This document shows, piece after piece, positions 1 to 6,162 of a stretch of 6,162 nucleotides of DNA (position 1 is its first letter; the number at the start of each line of letters is the position of its first letter). Below the pieces are notes generated by a model, which saw only the letters and a program-made list of their open reading frames with translations, ran no database searches and was not told the origin of the DNA. Origin of the DNA: Rhodospirillaceae bacterium TMED167 (GTDB taxonomy: Bacteria; Pseudomonadota; Alphaproteobacteria; Rhodospirillales_A; UBA2165); the NCBI GenBank assembly GCA_002170915.1, contig NHHQ01000083.1:59743-65904 (forward strand). Reading direction: 5' to 3'. The position numbers and the translations under genes are program-made.

Positions 1-1367
1 ATAAGCATATTGTTGTTGGGGAGCCTATGCGCATCGCCCATTGCCCAGGAAATTACCCTCTCCGAATCGTTATCATCAGAGGAGGTCCATACCTCCGCAA
101 CCATCATGCTCTCCTCGTCTACGGCATATTCAACGGCTCGGGCAAAACATTCATGGGGTGCAGCTTGAGGCGCGTACGGCTGCGCTCGGCAGATTCCGTT
201 GTCATACATAAGGATCGTGCCGTCCACCGTCACCCTTGGATTGTGGCCATGGTAATGCCAACGGAGATTATGCGTAGGCTCGAGTAACTTCTCTTTTTGC
301 GGGCTTTTCCAGTTCTCATGATCACCCAAGATCCATTTAATTTCACCCGACTGTTTATCAATCTTGATGATCGCGTCCTGGTTACGTAGAGAGACAATCA
401 CGCTGTCATCGCGCGCATCGTACGTAATGCCATTGCCATGTGTCCAATCCAGATGTTTTGGAAATCCGCGATTATGCCAGTAAACTTCCATCAAATGATA
501 GGACCAGCGGTAAACATCCAAATGATCAAAGGTGTTCCAATTCCAGACAATCTCTCCGTCGGGAGTGAACTCGACGAAATTATCACCGACCACCGGTTGA
601 GTGGCGCGAGGAGCGTTCGAATCAGATTCGCTGGTGTAGTAATTTTCAATGCGACGGGCATTCGCGGTCATCGCAAGATAATTACCATTGGGCATTTGAT
701 GGGGCTGGTGATGGAGGCTAGCCGCCTCAATAGGGATCGCCCCTACAACCTCGCCTCCAGGTCTACCGGTGGCATAAAACGTCCGGACAATATTTCCGCA
801 CATGTCCATCTCAATTGAGCGAAAATCGACATGATGGAAAAAAAGGTTCCCATTAGCGAGCTGATGTACCCCAGCGATCCGGGCATCCGAAATGTAATAC
901 CAAACACATTCACCCTTTTCATCTAGCATCAGAAGTATGCCCCACCGCACTGTGAACTGAACCTGTGCAGGGGTCATAAATTGCTGCCGCTGATTAACGC
1001 GGCGGCGCACGCTCAAAAGGGTGTACCCGGGCTCCATCTCGGATACGTAAGTAGTTTTCACGTCTATGGTGGGCCACTCAGCGCTGTCGCCCGGTAGCGG
1101 CGGGGTTTTGTAGGAAAGTACAACTGCCGGTGCATCCCCTGCCTCGACAGTGATCCGGTGTTCCGTGTCCGCACGCATGCCAATCACAGGAAGCCCTTTA
1201 ACAGGGGTGTCATCCGGGCCGTATGTTACCGTTCGGATTTTTAGGCCATCCTCGATGGTCAATTTTGTAGTTACAGGTTCTGTTATTGAAAACTTCACAA
1301 GTGCAACAAGCGGGACATTTACATTGGGATTTTTTTCGATGACGGGGGACACGGTGAAAGGGGTCAT
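1..1367 (-). CDS. Arylsulfotransferase (AssT-like, PAPS-independent), C-terminus cut by window edge
   Basis: Reading the minus strand from ATG at 1367-1365 gives 455 uninterrupted codons to the window edge; the stop lies outside. Residues about 1-110 resemble the N-terminal beta-sandwich of bacterial aryl-sulfate sulfotransferases. The rest resembles their six-bladed propeller (ASST family). Family motifs seen: HHQPHQMPNGN (219-229), DWTHGN (307-312), SLRNQD (326-331), GEIKWILG (341-348) and YHGHNPRV (372-379) followed by MYDNG (387-391). By comparison with E. coli AssT, recalled from memory, likely active-site residues are H220, H310, N312, R328 and H375, the last being the His that is transiently sulfated. 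The H310-R328 spacing of 18 equals H356-R374 in E. coli. Known members move sulfate from a phenolic sulfate ester to another phenol. No signal peptide is visible, unlike the periplasmic E. coli enzyme. The start is supported by GAGAGG 6 nt upstream and an in-frame TAA two codons before the ATG. Family is firm; substrate is unknown. Perhaps 100 or more residues are missing. Confidence 0.88.
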   Translation of the reverse strand, partial: MTPFTVSPVIEKNPNVNVPLVALVKFSITEPVTTKLTIEDGLKIRTVTYGPDDTPVKGLPVIGMRADTEHRITVEAGDAPAVVLSYKTPPLPGDSAEWPTIDVKTTYVSEMEPGYTLLSVRRRVNQRQQFMTPAQVQFTVRWGILLMLDEKGECVWYYISDARIAGVHQLANGNLFFHHVDFRSIEMDMCGNIVRTFYATGRPGGEVVGAIPIEAASLHHQPHQMPNGNYLAMTANARRIENYYTSESDSNAPRATQPVVGDNFVEFTPDGEIVWNWNTFDHLDVYRWSYHLMEVYWHNRGFPKHLDWTHGNGITYDARDDSVIVSLRNQDAIIKIDKQSGEIKWILGDHENWKSPQKEKLLEPTHNLRWHYHGHNPRVTVDGTILMYDNGICRAQPYAPQAAPHECFARAVEYAVDEESMMVAEVWTSSDDNDSERVISWAMGDAHRLPNNNML

Positions 1368-1373
1368 GGTTTA

Positions 1374-1379
1374 CCTCTC
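1374..1379 (-). promoter_or_regulatory. Ribosome binding site of the AssT-like gene
   Basis: GAGAGG on the minus strand, 6 nt before the ATG at 1367. An in-frame TAA lies between this site and the start codon, so no longer N-terminus, and hence no hidden signal peptide, is possible. Confidence 0.6.
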
Positions 1380-1471
1380 ATGATAACATTTCACTCAGAA
1401 TTCCGGTATTTTAACGATGGAACTCTCACCTGAAACTTTTGCTCCCGAGCAGCAGGTAATCGCGGCAACAG

Positions 1472-1501
1472 TTGACAGATTTGGCCTTAACTCCTCAATA
1501 T
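1472..1501 (+). promoter_or_regulatory. Candidate sigma-70 promoter of the selenoprotein gene
   Basis: TTGACA at 1472-1477 is a perfect -35 hexamer. The best -10 at acceptable spacing is CAATAT (1496-1501, 18-bp spacer), which keeps the important A2 and T6 positions; TATGAT (1499-1504) is better in sequence but 21 bp away. Transcription would begin near 1508. That is upstream of the ATG at 1533 but downstream of the ATG at 1500, which supports the later start. The -35 is clear and the -10 is weak. Confidence 0.4.
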
Positions 1502-1518
1502 GATTTATAGTAACTTCT

Positions 1519-1522
1519 GGAG
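1519..1522 (+). promoter_or_regulatory. Ribosome binding site deciding the start of the selenoprotein gene
   Basis: GGAG lies 10 nt before the ATG at 1533. The alternative in-frame ATG at 1500 has no purine-rich site before it and overlaps the predicted promoter, so 1533 is preferred. The spacing is slightly long, which keeps confidence moderate. Confidence 0.45.
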
Positions 1523-1532
1523 CAATACCACA

Positions 1533-2627
1533 ATGGCGCTATATGCCGACTCTGCTTATCCCGTTCGGAAGGACTTAGAAGCGGTTCATGAAAAACAATT
1601 GGCCCAATTCGGCGCGGCTGGAGCCTGGGGTTCCGGTGCCCAGCGCCTGGCTGTTGCGGGGGAAGCCCGAAGGGCCGGCATCGACGCGGGCATATACGAA
1701 GCGCCCGATCATCCGAGCACGCCCAGTGAGACAGACCTCCCGGATGTCGCAAAAAATGTGATTCACATGTTGGCGGTCTCTCCCAAAGATTTTCTTGAGG
1801 ATTCCTATGACGAGGCTCTGGAAGGCGGATTGAGTGATGCCGAGTTTGTCGAGATGGTCGGCGTCGTCGCGCGCATCACAGCCATTGACGTCTTCTCCCG
1901 CGGCATCGGCGTGCCGCTGCGTCCCCTGCCCACGGCTCAACCGGGGGACCCTAGCCGGGAACGGCCCGCAGCAGCCGTCCAGGAACAGGCTTTCCCACCC
2001 ACCATTCCCAATCCACCAGATGGCGGACCGGAAGCAGAGGAGCTGTATGGTGGACAGCCCAAGCCCTACATTGTGAGGGGTCTTAGCCTTGTGCCCAGTG
2101 AGCTTCGGATGCATTTGGAGCAGGAGGAAGTCCAGTACCTGCCCATGAAGCACATCCTGGAACCGCAGTATCAACACCATGATGGATTGACGCGCTCACA
2201 GGCGGAGATTGTCGCCGGCAGGGTATCGGCGCTCAACGAGTGTTTCTACTGAACTGCCGGTCATGCCCGGTTCCTCCGTGAGAGTGGACGTAATACCGAC
2301 CTGAGCATCAACCCGAGGGTGCTCGTTGATCCGTCACAAGACAGCGGCGTGCCCGGCGGCGCCGAACTCCTCGAGTTCTCCGAAGCCATCATCGGACCGG
2401 ACCGGGCGCGGCTTGATGCGGCTCGAGACGCCCTTAAACACGCCCTGAGCCCGGCCACGGTCTCTGGCGCAGCGGCCATCGCTGGAAACTTCTCCAAGAA
2501 TGACCGGGTGGCGAACGGCTGCGGTATTCCGAGCGATCCCATGGTGATGAATATCACTGAGGACATCCGGGCCGACCTGGGGTTAAATAATTTCCGGTCG
2601 GCGGTGAACACCTTCAAACATCTGTAA
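1533..2627 (+). CDS. AhpD/carboxymuconolactone-decarboxylase-family protein, probable selenoprotein (Sec at codon 240)
   Basis: The frame runs from ATG 1533 to TAA 2625-2627 with one internal UGA at 2250-2252, giving 364 residues if UGA is read as selenocysteine. The protein looks like two tandem CMD/AhpD-type helical domains. The first (about 70-130) lacks redox residues. The second (about 185-300) carries E225, C237, Sec240 and H244, that is E-x11-C-x2-U-x3-H. This matches the spacing of the M. tuberculosis AhpD relay Glu118, Cys130, Cys133, His137. Sec therefore replaces the second Cys of CxxC, the one reported to react with peroxide in AhpD. A Pro-rich linker (about 130-170) joins the domains. 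The tail after the UGA is also family-like (NDRVANGCGIP, 332-342) and keeps a coding-like, G/C-rich third position. Inferred role: thiol/selenol peroxidase or related redox enzyme, cytosolic because no signal or membrane segment is seen. Substrate and reductant are unknown. The alternative is a Cys-to-stop nonsense mutation or a sequencing error. Confidence 0.82.
2250..2252 (+). other. In-frame UGA, probable selenocysteine codon
   Basis: This TGA follows the codons for NECFY and precedes TAGH in the same frame. In AhpD-like proteins the position is normally Cys, the second of CxxC, four residues before a conserved His. Reading on gives 124 sense codons to TAA at 2625-2627. Reassignment of UGA across the whole genome is unlikely because it is the only internal UGA in the roughly 1970 codons read here, and tryptophan is encoded by UGG in mfd and the AssT-like gene. 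Confidence 0.78.
2270..2289 (+). promoter_or_regulatory. Candidate bacterial SECIS hairpin
   Basis: The RNA just after the UGA can fold as a short stem. G2270-C2289 and U2271-A2288 pair, U2272 bulges, and C2273-G2287 and C2274-G2286 pair. A U-U mismatch and C2276-G2284 then close the loop CGUGAGA. A tighter variant pairs CUC (2274-2276) with GAG (2280-2282) around the loop CGU. In both, G2278 is the second loop base, about 25 nt after the UGA, as expected for bacterial SECIS elements (G in the first two loop positions, loop roughly 16-37 nt from the UGA). The pairing is weak and was folded by eye. Confidence 0.45.
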
Positions 2628-2654
2628 CGGGAAATACCCGGGGGAGCGCGTTAC
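2624..2654. terminator. Imperfect inverted repeat between convergent genes, possible weak terminator
   Basis: GTAACG (2624-2629) is mirrored by CGTTAC (2649-2654), and CGGG (2628-2631) can pair with CCCG (2637-2640) inside it. The repeat overlaps the TAA of the selenoprotein gene and lies in the 38-bp gap before the mfd stop, where a shared terminator would be expected. No strong T-run follows on either strand, so intrinsic termination is uncertain. Confidence 0.3.
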
Positions 2655-2665
2655 GCCCTCTTTAT

Positions 2666-5600
2666 CTATTGACTGGCGACGTCCGCTAATTGACGCATCA
2701 GATATTGCACTCCGGCGAGGCGATCTGACGGCTTATTCCAGGCCCGCATAAAGACCAGTTTATGGTCGGGCCGGAGTTTGGCCGTTCCGGCCTGGGTGGT
2801 GATAAAGGTCACCAATCCCTCAAGATAGGCAACCTGATTTTTGCGAAAGGTGATGACGCCGCCCTTGGGTCCGGCATCCACCTTTTCGACATTGGCAGCC
2901 CGGCAGAGCTGCTTGATGCCCACCGTAGCAAGTAAGTTCTCAACTTCCGACGGCAACGAGCCAAACCGGTCGATGAGCTCCGCAGCAAATGCCTCGATTT
3001 CCGATGCATCCAGAAGGCCCGCCGCCCGGCGGTATAACGCCAATCGCACGCTGAGGTCAGGCACATATTCCTCTGGGATCAACACAGGCAAACCGATATC
3101 CATTTGCGGTGTCCATTGATCTTCCGCCGTACCATTGGGATCATCCGCCGATTTGGCCGCCGCGACGGCTTCCTCCAACATCTGCTGATAGAGTTCGATT
3201 CCCACTTCCTTGATGTGGCCAGACTGCTCATCCCCCAACAGGTTACCGGCTCCCCGGATATCCAGGTCGTGACTCGCGAGCATGAATCCCGCCCCCAGGC
3301 TGTCGAGCGCCTGCATGACTTCAAGTCGTTTTTGCGCAGCTGGCGTCACCTGCTGGTTCTGAGGCAGCGTCAGATAGGCATATCCCCGGAGTTTCGAGCG
3401 GCCAATGCGTCCGCGCAGCTGGTAAAGCTGGGCCAACCCAAAGCGGTCGGCCCGGTGAATAATGATGGTATTGACCGAGGGCAGGTCCAGCCCGGACTCG
3501 ACAATATTAGTGGACAGCAACAGATCGTAAGCGCCCTCGTAGAACGTGTTCATCACGTCCTCCAACTGGGTCGGCGGCAACTGGCCATGGGCGACGGCAA
3601 TCCTCAAGTCCGGAACCAGTTCCGACAACTCCGTCTCGAGATGGCTGATATCGGAAATCCGCGGGCAGACGTAAAATATCTGCCCACCCCGGAGACGCTC
3701 CCGGTTGATGGCTTCACGCAGCACCATGGGATCCTTGGGGATCACAAATGTTCGCACAGCCAGCCGGTCCACCGGCGGCGTTGTGATAAGACTCAATTCC
3801 CGAACACCGGTGAGGGCCAGTTGTAAAGTTCGGGGTATCGGCGTCGCGGTCAGTGTGAGCACGTGTACATTGGTCTTAAGCTGCTTCAAACGTTCCTTAT
3901 GCGCGACGCCAAAATGCTGCTCCTCATCGATGATGAGAAAGCCAAGACGTTGGAACTGAATGTCTTTTGCGAGAAGCGCATGAGTTCCAATGACAATATC
4001 TACGGTCCCGTCTGTCAGCTCAGCTTTGGTGGTGGCGACATCCTTCGGACCCACAAGTCGGGATAATTGCGCGACCTTGACCGGGAAGTCTTTAAAACGC
4101 TGACTAAATACCCGGAAGTGCTGACGTGCCAGAAGCGTTGTCGGAACGACGACCGCCACCTGTTGGCCTTCCATGGCGGCAACAAAGGCAGCCCGGAGCG
4201 CTACCTCTGTTTTGCCAAACCCGACATCGCCGCAAACGAGCCGGTCCATGGGTCGGCCGGCCGCAAGATCTCCGATGACATCTCCGATTGAGCGCGTCTG
4301 ATCTTCGGTTTCTTGGAACGGAAAGCCGGCACAAAACGCGTCATACGGACCTGCCTGAGGTTCAAAAATTTCGCCTGCTTTGAGCTGACGCGCGGCGGCA
4401 ATCGCGATGAGCTGATCCGCCATCTCGCGGATCCGTTCTTTGAGCTTTGCTTTGCGCGCCTGCCAGGCCACGCCGCCCAGTTTATCGAGCCGGGCCTCGC
4501 TTCCCTCCTCGCCAAAACGAGAGATGACGTCAATATTTTCCACCGGCAAAAATAATTTGTCGCCATCATGATACGTCAGGGCCAGGCAATCATGGGCTGC
4601 ACCGGCCACGTCCAAGGTCACAAGTTCTTCGAACCGGCCGATGCCGTGTTCTGCGTGAACAACTAGATCACCTGTATGAAGAGCAGCAGCCTCCGCGATG
4701 AAGTTTTCCGGCTTGATACGCCGCTGGGCGCGCCCCTGCAATCGTTCTCCCAAAACATCCTGTTCGGAGATCACCGTGACATCGGGTGACGTAAACCCGC
4801 TTTCCAGAGGCAACACCACAGTTTGAATGAGGGCATCTGAGGGCTCGGCAGAAATGGATAAGCCGTGCTCCCGTAGCATACCGGCCAAGCGTTCACGAGA
4901 ACCCTCGGTTTGACAGGCAAGCAGCACCTGCCGGCCTGAGCGCGCCTCATCCTCCGCCACCGATTTTAAAGCGTCAAAGACATTAAGTTCGGGCTGAGCC
5001 CGGGCACCAGCAAATGTCTGACCTGGCCGGCCTCCTTTATCCTTGATCGCGCCGTCACTCTCGGGCGCTGCAAACGGATGAAATTGAATAACCTCACGTC
5101 CCGCCAGCAACGAGTCAAACTCCGTGCCCGGAACATAGAGACGCTCAACGGGCAGCGGGTTGTACACGGCTTCCGCGAAGACCAGTCCCTTGGCCGCCAC
5201 ATCGGTACGGGCGTCAAAACAATCCGCAATCAGGGTGAGCCGAGCCTCACGGGATTCAGCTGCCTGATAGTCAAACACAATGGTGCCCTCTGGAACATAG
5301 TCCACAATGGTTGCAAGTGACTCCTGGAACAGGGGCAGCCAGTGCTCTACCCCCATAAAGGACCGCCCCGCCGAAATCGATTCATATAAAGGATCATCAG
5401 ACTTTGGCATGCCAAACAAGGCACGGTAACCCGTGCGGAAGCGAGTGATGGCGTCTTCATTAAGCTGAAGCTCGGACACCGGCTTCAGATTAAAGGTCTC
5501 CAAAGTCCCGCTCGTGCGCTGGCTGACGGCGTCGAAAGTGCGAATGCTCTCCAGGTCGTCCCCGAAGAAATCCAGCCGCAAGGGGTCGTCGAAACCGGGC

Positions 5601-6124
5601 GGAAACAAATCGATAATACTGCCCCGGAGTGCATACTCACCGGGCTCCATGACAGTATCACTTCGTCCATACCCGTTATGATCCAAAAAGGTTACCAACC
5701 TCTCCCGAGAAATACCGTCCATTTGCGATACCGAGAGAGACGCCCCCTGAAAAACGACCGGCGCCGGAACCCTCTGAAGAACTGCCGCCACGGTGGCCAC
5801 AACAATTCTGCTGCCGGGGACATCTTGCTCCAGCAGCGCCGTCAGCGTGTCGATCCGCTGGGCAATGATGTCGCTGCGTGGGGAGACCCGGTCATAGGGC
5901 AAACAATCCCAGGCTGGAAACGGCAAAACACGAACATCGGGCGCAAAGAAATTTAGCGCCGTGACGGCCTCAGCCAGCCGCTTGTCATCCCGGACGACAA
6001 ACAGAACATCTCGTCCCGTGCCAGTCGCCGCAACTTCCGCCGTGACGACAGCATCGTACCCCTCGGGCACGCCGGCATAGAGAATGGTCTTGGGCAGCCC
6101 TGTCGCTATCTCTCCACCATCCAT
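2666..6124 (-). CDS. mfd: Transcription-repair coupling factor Mfd
   Basis: This intact 1152-residue protein has full family length. Mfd is a cytosolic ATP-dependent DNA translocase. It pushes RNA polymerase stalled at DNA damage off the template and recruits UvrA, starting transcription-coupled nucleotide excision repair. Domains in order are as follows. A UvrB-like N-terminal module (about 15-330) has the family motif LRGSIIDLFPPG from residue 166. The CarD-like RNA-polymerase-interacting domain starts around VHAEHGIGRF (489-498). A superfamily 2 helicase core has Walker A GDVGFGKT (632-639, K638), the DEEQ box (733-736), TATPIPRTL, and motif VI QLRGRIGR (902-909). The C-terminal TRCF domain follows from about 1009 (DIGLPVLIPEEYV). 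All motor residues I can check are present. The start at 6124 is the only reasonable ATG, since the next methionine is about 130 residues in. An AAGGA (6138-6142) lies 13 nt upstream, inside the preceding gene, so coupled translation is likely. Confidence 0.98.
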   Translation of the reverse strand: MDGGEIATGLPKTILYAGVPEGYDAVVTAEVAATGTGRDVLFVVRDDKRLAEAVTALNFFAPDVRVLPFPAWDCLPYDRVSPRSDIIAQRIDTLTALLEQDVPGSRIVVATVAAVLQRVPAPVVFQGASLSVSQMDGISRERLVTFLDHNGYGRSDTVMEPGEYALRGSIIDLFPPGFDDPLRLDFFGDDLESIRTFDAVSQRTSGTLETFNLKPVSELQLNEDAITRFRTGYRALFGMPKSDDPLYESISAGRSFMGVEHWLPLFQESLATIVDYVPEGTIVFDYQAAESREARLTLIADCFDARTDVAAKGLVFAEAVYNPLPVERLYVPGTEFDSLLAGREVIQFHPFAAPESDGAIKDKGGRPGQTFAGARAQPELNVFDALKSVAEDEARSGRQVLLACQTEGSRERLAGMLREHGLSISAEPSDALIQTVVLPLESGFTSPDVTVISEQDVLGERLQGRAQRRIKPENFIAEAAALHTGDLVVHAEHGIGRFEELVTLDVAGAAHDCLALTYHDGDKLFLPVENIDVISRFGEEGSEARLDKLGGVAWQARKAKLKERIREMADQLIAIAAARQLKAGEIFEPQAGPYDAFCAGFPFQETEDQTRSIGDVIGDLAAGRPMDRLVCGDVGFGKTEVALRAAFVAAMEGQQVAVVVPTTLLARQHFRVFSQRFKDFPVKVAQLSRLVGPKDVATTKAELTDGTVDIVIGTHALLAKDIQFQRLGFLIIDEEQHFGVAHKERLKQLKTNVHVLTLTATPIPRTLQLALTGVRELSLITTPPVDRLAVRTFVIPKDPMVLREAINRERLRGGQIFYVCPRISDISHLETELSELVPDLRIAVAHGQLPPTQLEDVMNTFYEGAYDLLLSTNIVESGLDLPSVNTIIIHRADRFGLAQLYQLRGRIGRSKLRGYAYLTLPQNQQVTPAAQKRLEVMQALDSLGAGFMLASHDLDIRGAGNLLGDEQSGHIKEVGIELYQQMLEEAVAAAKSADDPNGTAEDQWTPQMDIGLPVLIPEEYVPDLSVRLALYRRAAGLLDASEIEAFAAELIDRFGSLPSEVENLLATVGIKQLCRAANVEKVDAGPKGGVITFRKNQVAYLEGLVTFITTQAGTAKLRPDHKLVFMRAWNKPSDRLAGVQYLMRQLADVASQ

Positions 6125-6127
6125 GAG

Positions 6128-6162
6128 CTAAAGAGCGTCCTTGAAGGAGATGATTTCGCGCA
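6128..6162 (-). CDS. C-terminal end of an upstream gene, probably sdhE (succinate dehydrogenase assembly factor 2)
   Basis: Minus-strand codons from the window edge read REIISFKDAL and then TAG (6130-6128), only 3 nt before the mfd ATG. The short pattern, charged residue then hydrophobics then F near the end, fits the tail of alphaproteobacterial SdhE/DUF339 proteins, which help attach FAD to succinate dehydrogenase and often precede mfd. Only ten full codons are visible, so the name rests mainly on gene order. The tight spacing suggests one operon with mfd. Confidence 0.5.
   Translation of the reverse strand, partial: REIISFKDAL

Larger units (their letters stand above)
1368..1532. promoter_or_regulatory. 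Divergent intergenic region between AssT-like gene and selenoprotein gene
   Basis: These 165 bp separate two divergent genes and must hold both promoters. Rightward there is a perfect TTGACA (see separate entry). Leftward, TAAAAT on the minus strand (1408-1413) could be a -10 box, but the hexamer 17 nt upstream of it (GTTTCA, 1431-1436) is a poor -35, so that promoter is only tentative. A 12-bp palindrome, TGCTC-CC-GAGCA (1440-1451), lies between the two and could be a regulator site. It matches no operator that I recognise. No RNA gene or coding frame is evident. Confidence 0.5.

Noticed and set aside
27..818. Plus-strand open frames at 27-287 and 438-818
   Set aside because: They lie antisense to the AssT-like gene, whose protein has clear family motifs along this whole stretch.
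1500..1532. Longer N-terminus of the selenoprotein from ATG 1500
   Set aside because: There is no ribosome binding site, the codon overlaps the likely -10 box, and the extra 11 residues do not look like family sequence.
1575..2180. Minus-strand open frame of 201 codons opposite the selenoprotein gene
   Set aside because: It resembles no family and mirrors the codon structure of the real gene on the other strand.
2256..2271. GCCGG-UCAUGC-CCGGU hairpin as the SECIS element
   Set aside because: The stem is stronger, but its loop begins only about 9 nt after the UGA and has no G in its first two positions, which does not fit bacterial SECIS rules.
2319..2627. A separate 102-residue gene starting at ATG-like codon 2319
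   Set aside because: It begins with a GTG-type start (GTG CTC) in the same frame as the upstream ORF, with no stop between 2253 and 2318 and no ribosome binding site. It reads as the C-terminal part of the selenoprotein.
1533..2627. Pseudogene with a nonsense mutation
   Set aside because: Possible, but the UGA falls exactly on the redox Cys position, the only other lesion expected of decay (frameshift or second stop) is absent, and a SECIS-like hairpin follows. Kept as the main alternative.
3104..3826. Plus-strand open frame of 240 codons inside mfd
   Set aside because: It is antisense to conserved helicase motifs of mfd and has no ribosome binding site or family resemblance.

Overview
The window reads as chromosomal DNA from a proteobacterium, most likely an alphaproteobacterium. 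The reasons are an intact 1152-residue Mfd of alphaproteobacterial type and, 3 nt upstream of it, the tail of a small gene that looks like sdhE, a frequent alphaproteobacterial neighbour of mfd. The species cannot be named from the sequence. No RNA gene, CRISPR array, insertion sequence or attachment site was seen.

Layout from left to right. (1) Positions 1-1367, minus strand: a PAPS-independent arylsulfotransferase (AssT-like). It is open from its ATG to the window edge, so its C-terminus is missing. (2) Positions 1368-1532: a 165-bp divergent intergenic region with a consensus -35 box (TTGACA) facing right and a short palindrome. (3) Positions 1533-2627, plus strand: an AhpD/carboxymuconolactone-decarboxylase-family protein. 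Its frame contains one UGA (2250-2252), exactly where the family has the second cysteine of its CxxC redox motif. It continues for 124 more sense codons to TAA. I read it as a 364-residue selenoprotein with a CxxU motif, with a candidate SECIS hairpin just after the UGA. (4) Positions 2628-2665: a short convergent intergenic gap with an imperfect inverted repeat. (5) Positions 2666-6124, minus strand: mfd, the transcription-repair coupling factor. (6) Positions 6128-6162, minus strand: the last codons of an upstream gene, probably sdhE.

The most notable item is the selenoprotein. A standard gene caller would split it into a truncated 'hypothetical protein' ending at 2252 and a small orphan ORF starting near 2319. 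The frame, the motif spacing (Glu-x11-Cys-x2-Sec-x3-His, the same as the AhpD catalytic set) and the coding character on both sides support one protein. The sdhE-like gene and mfd probably form one transcript. The selenoprotein and the AssT-like gene are divergent and may share control, but no functional link can be proved from the sequence.
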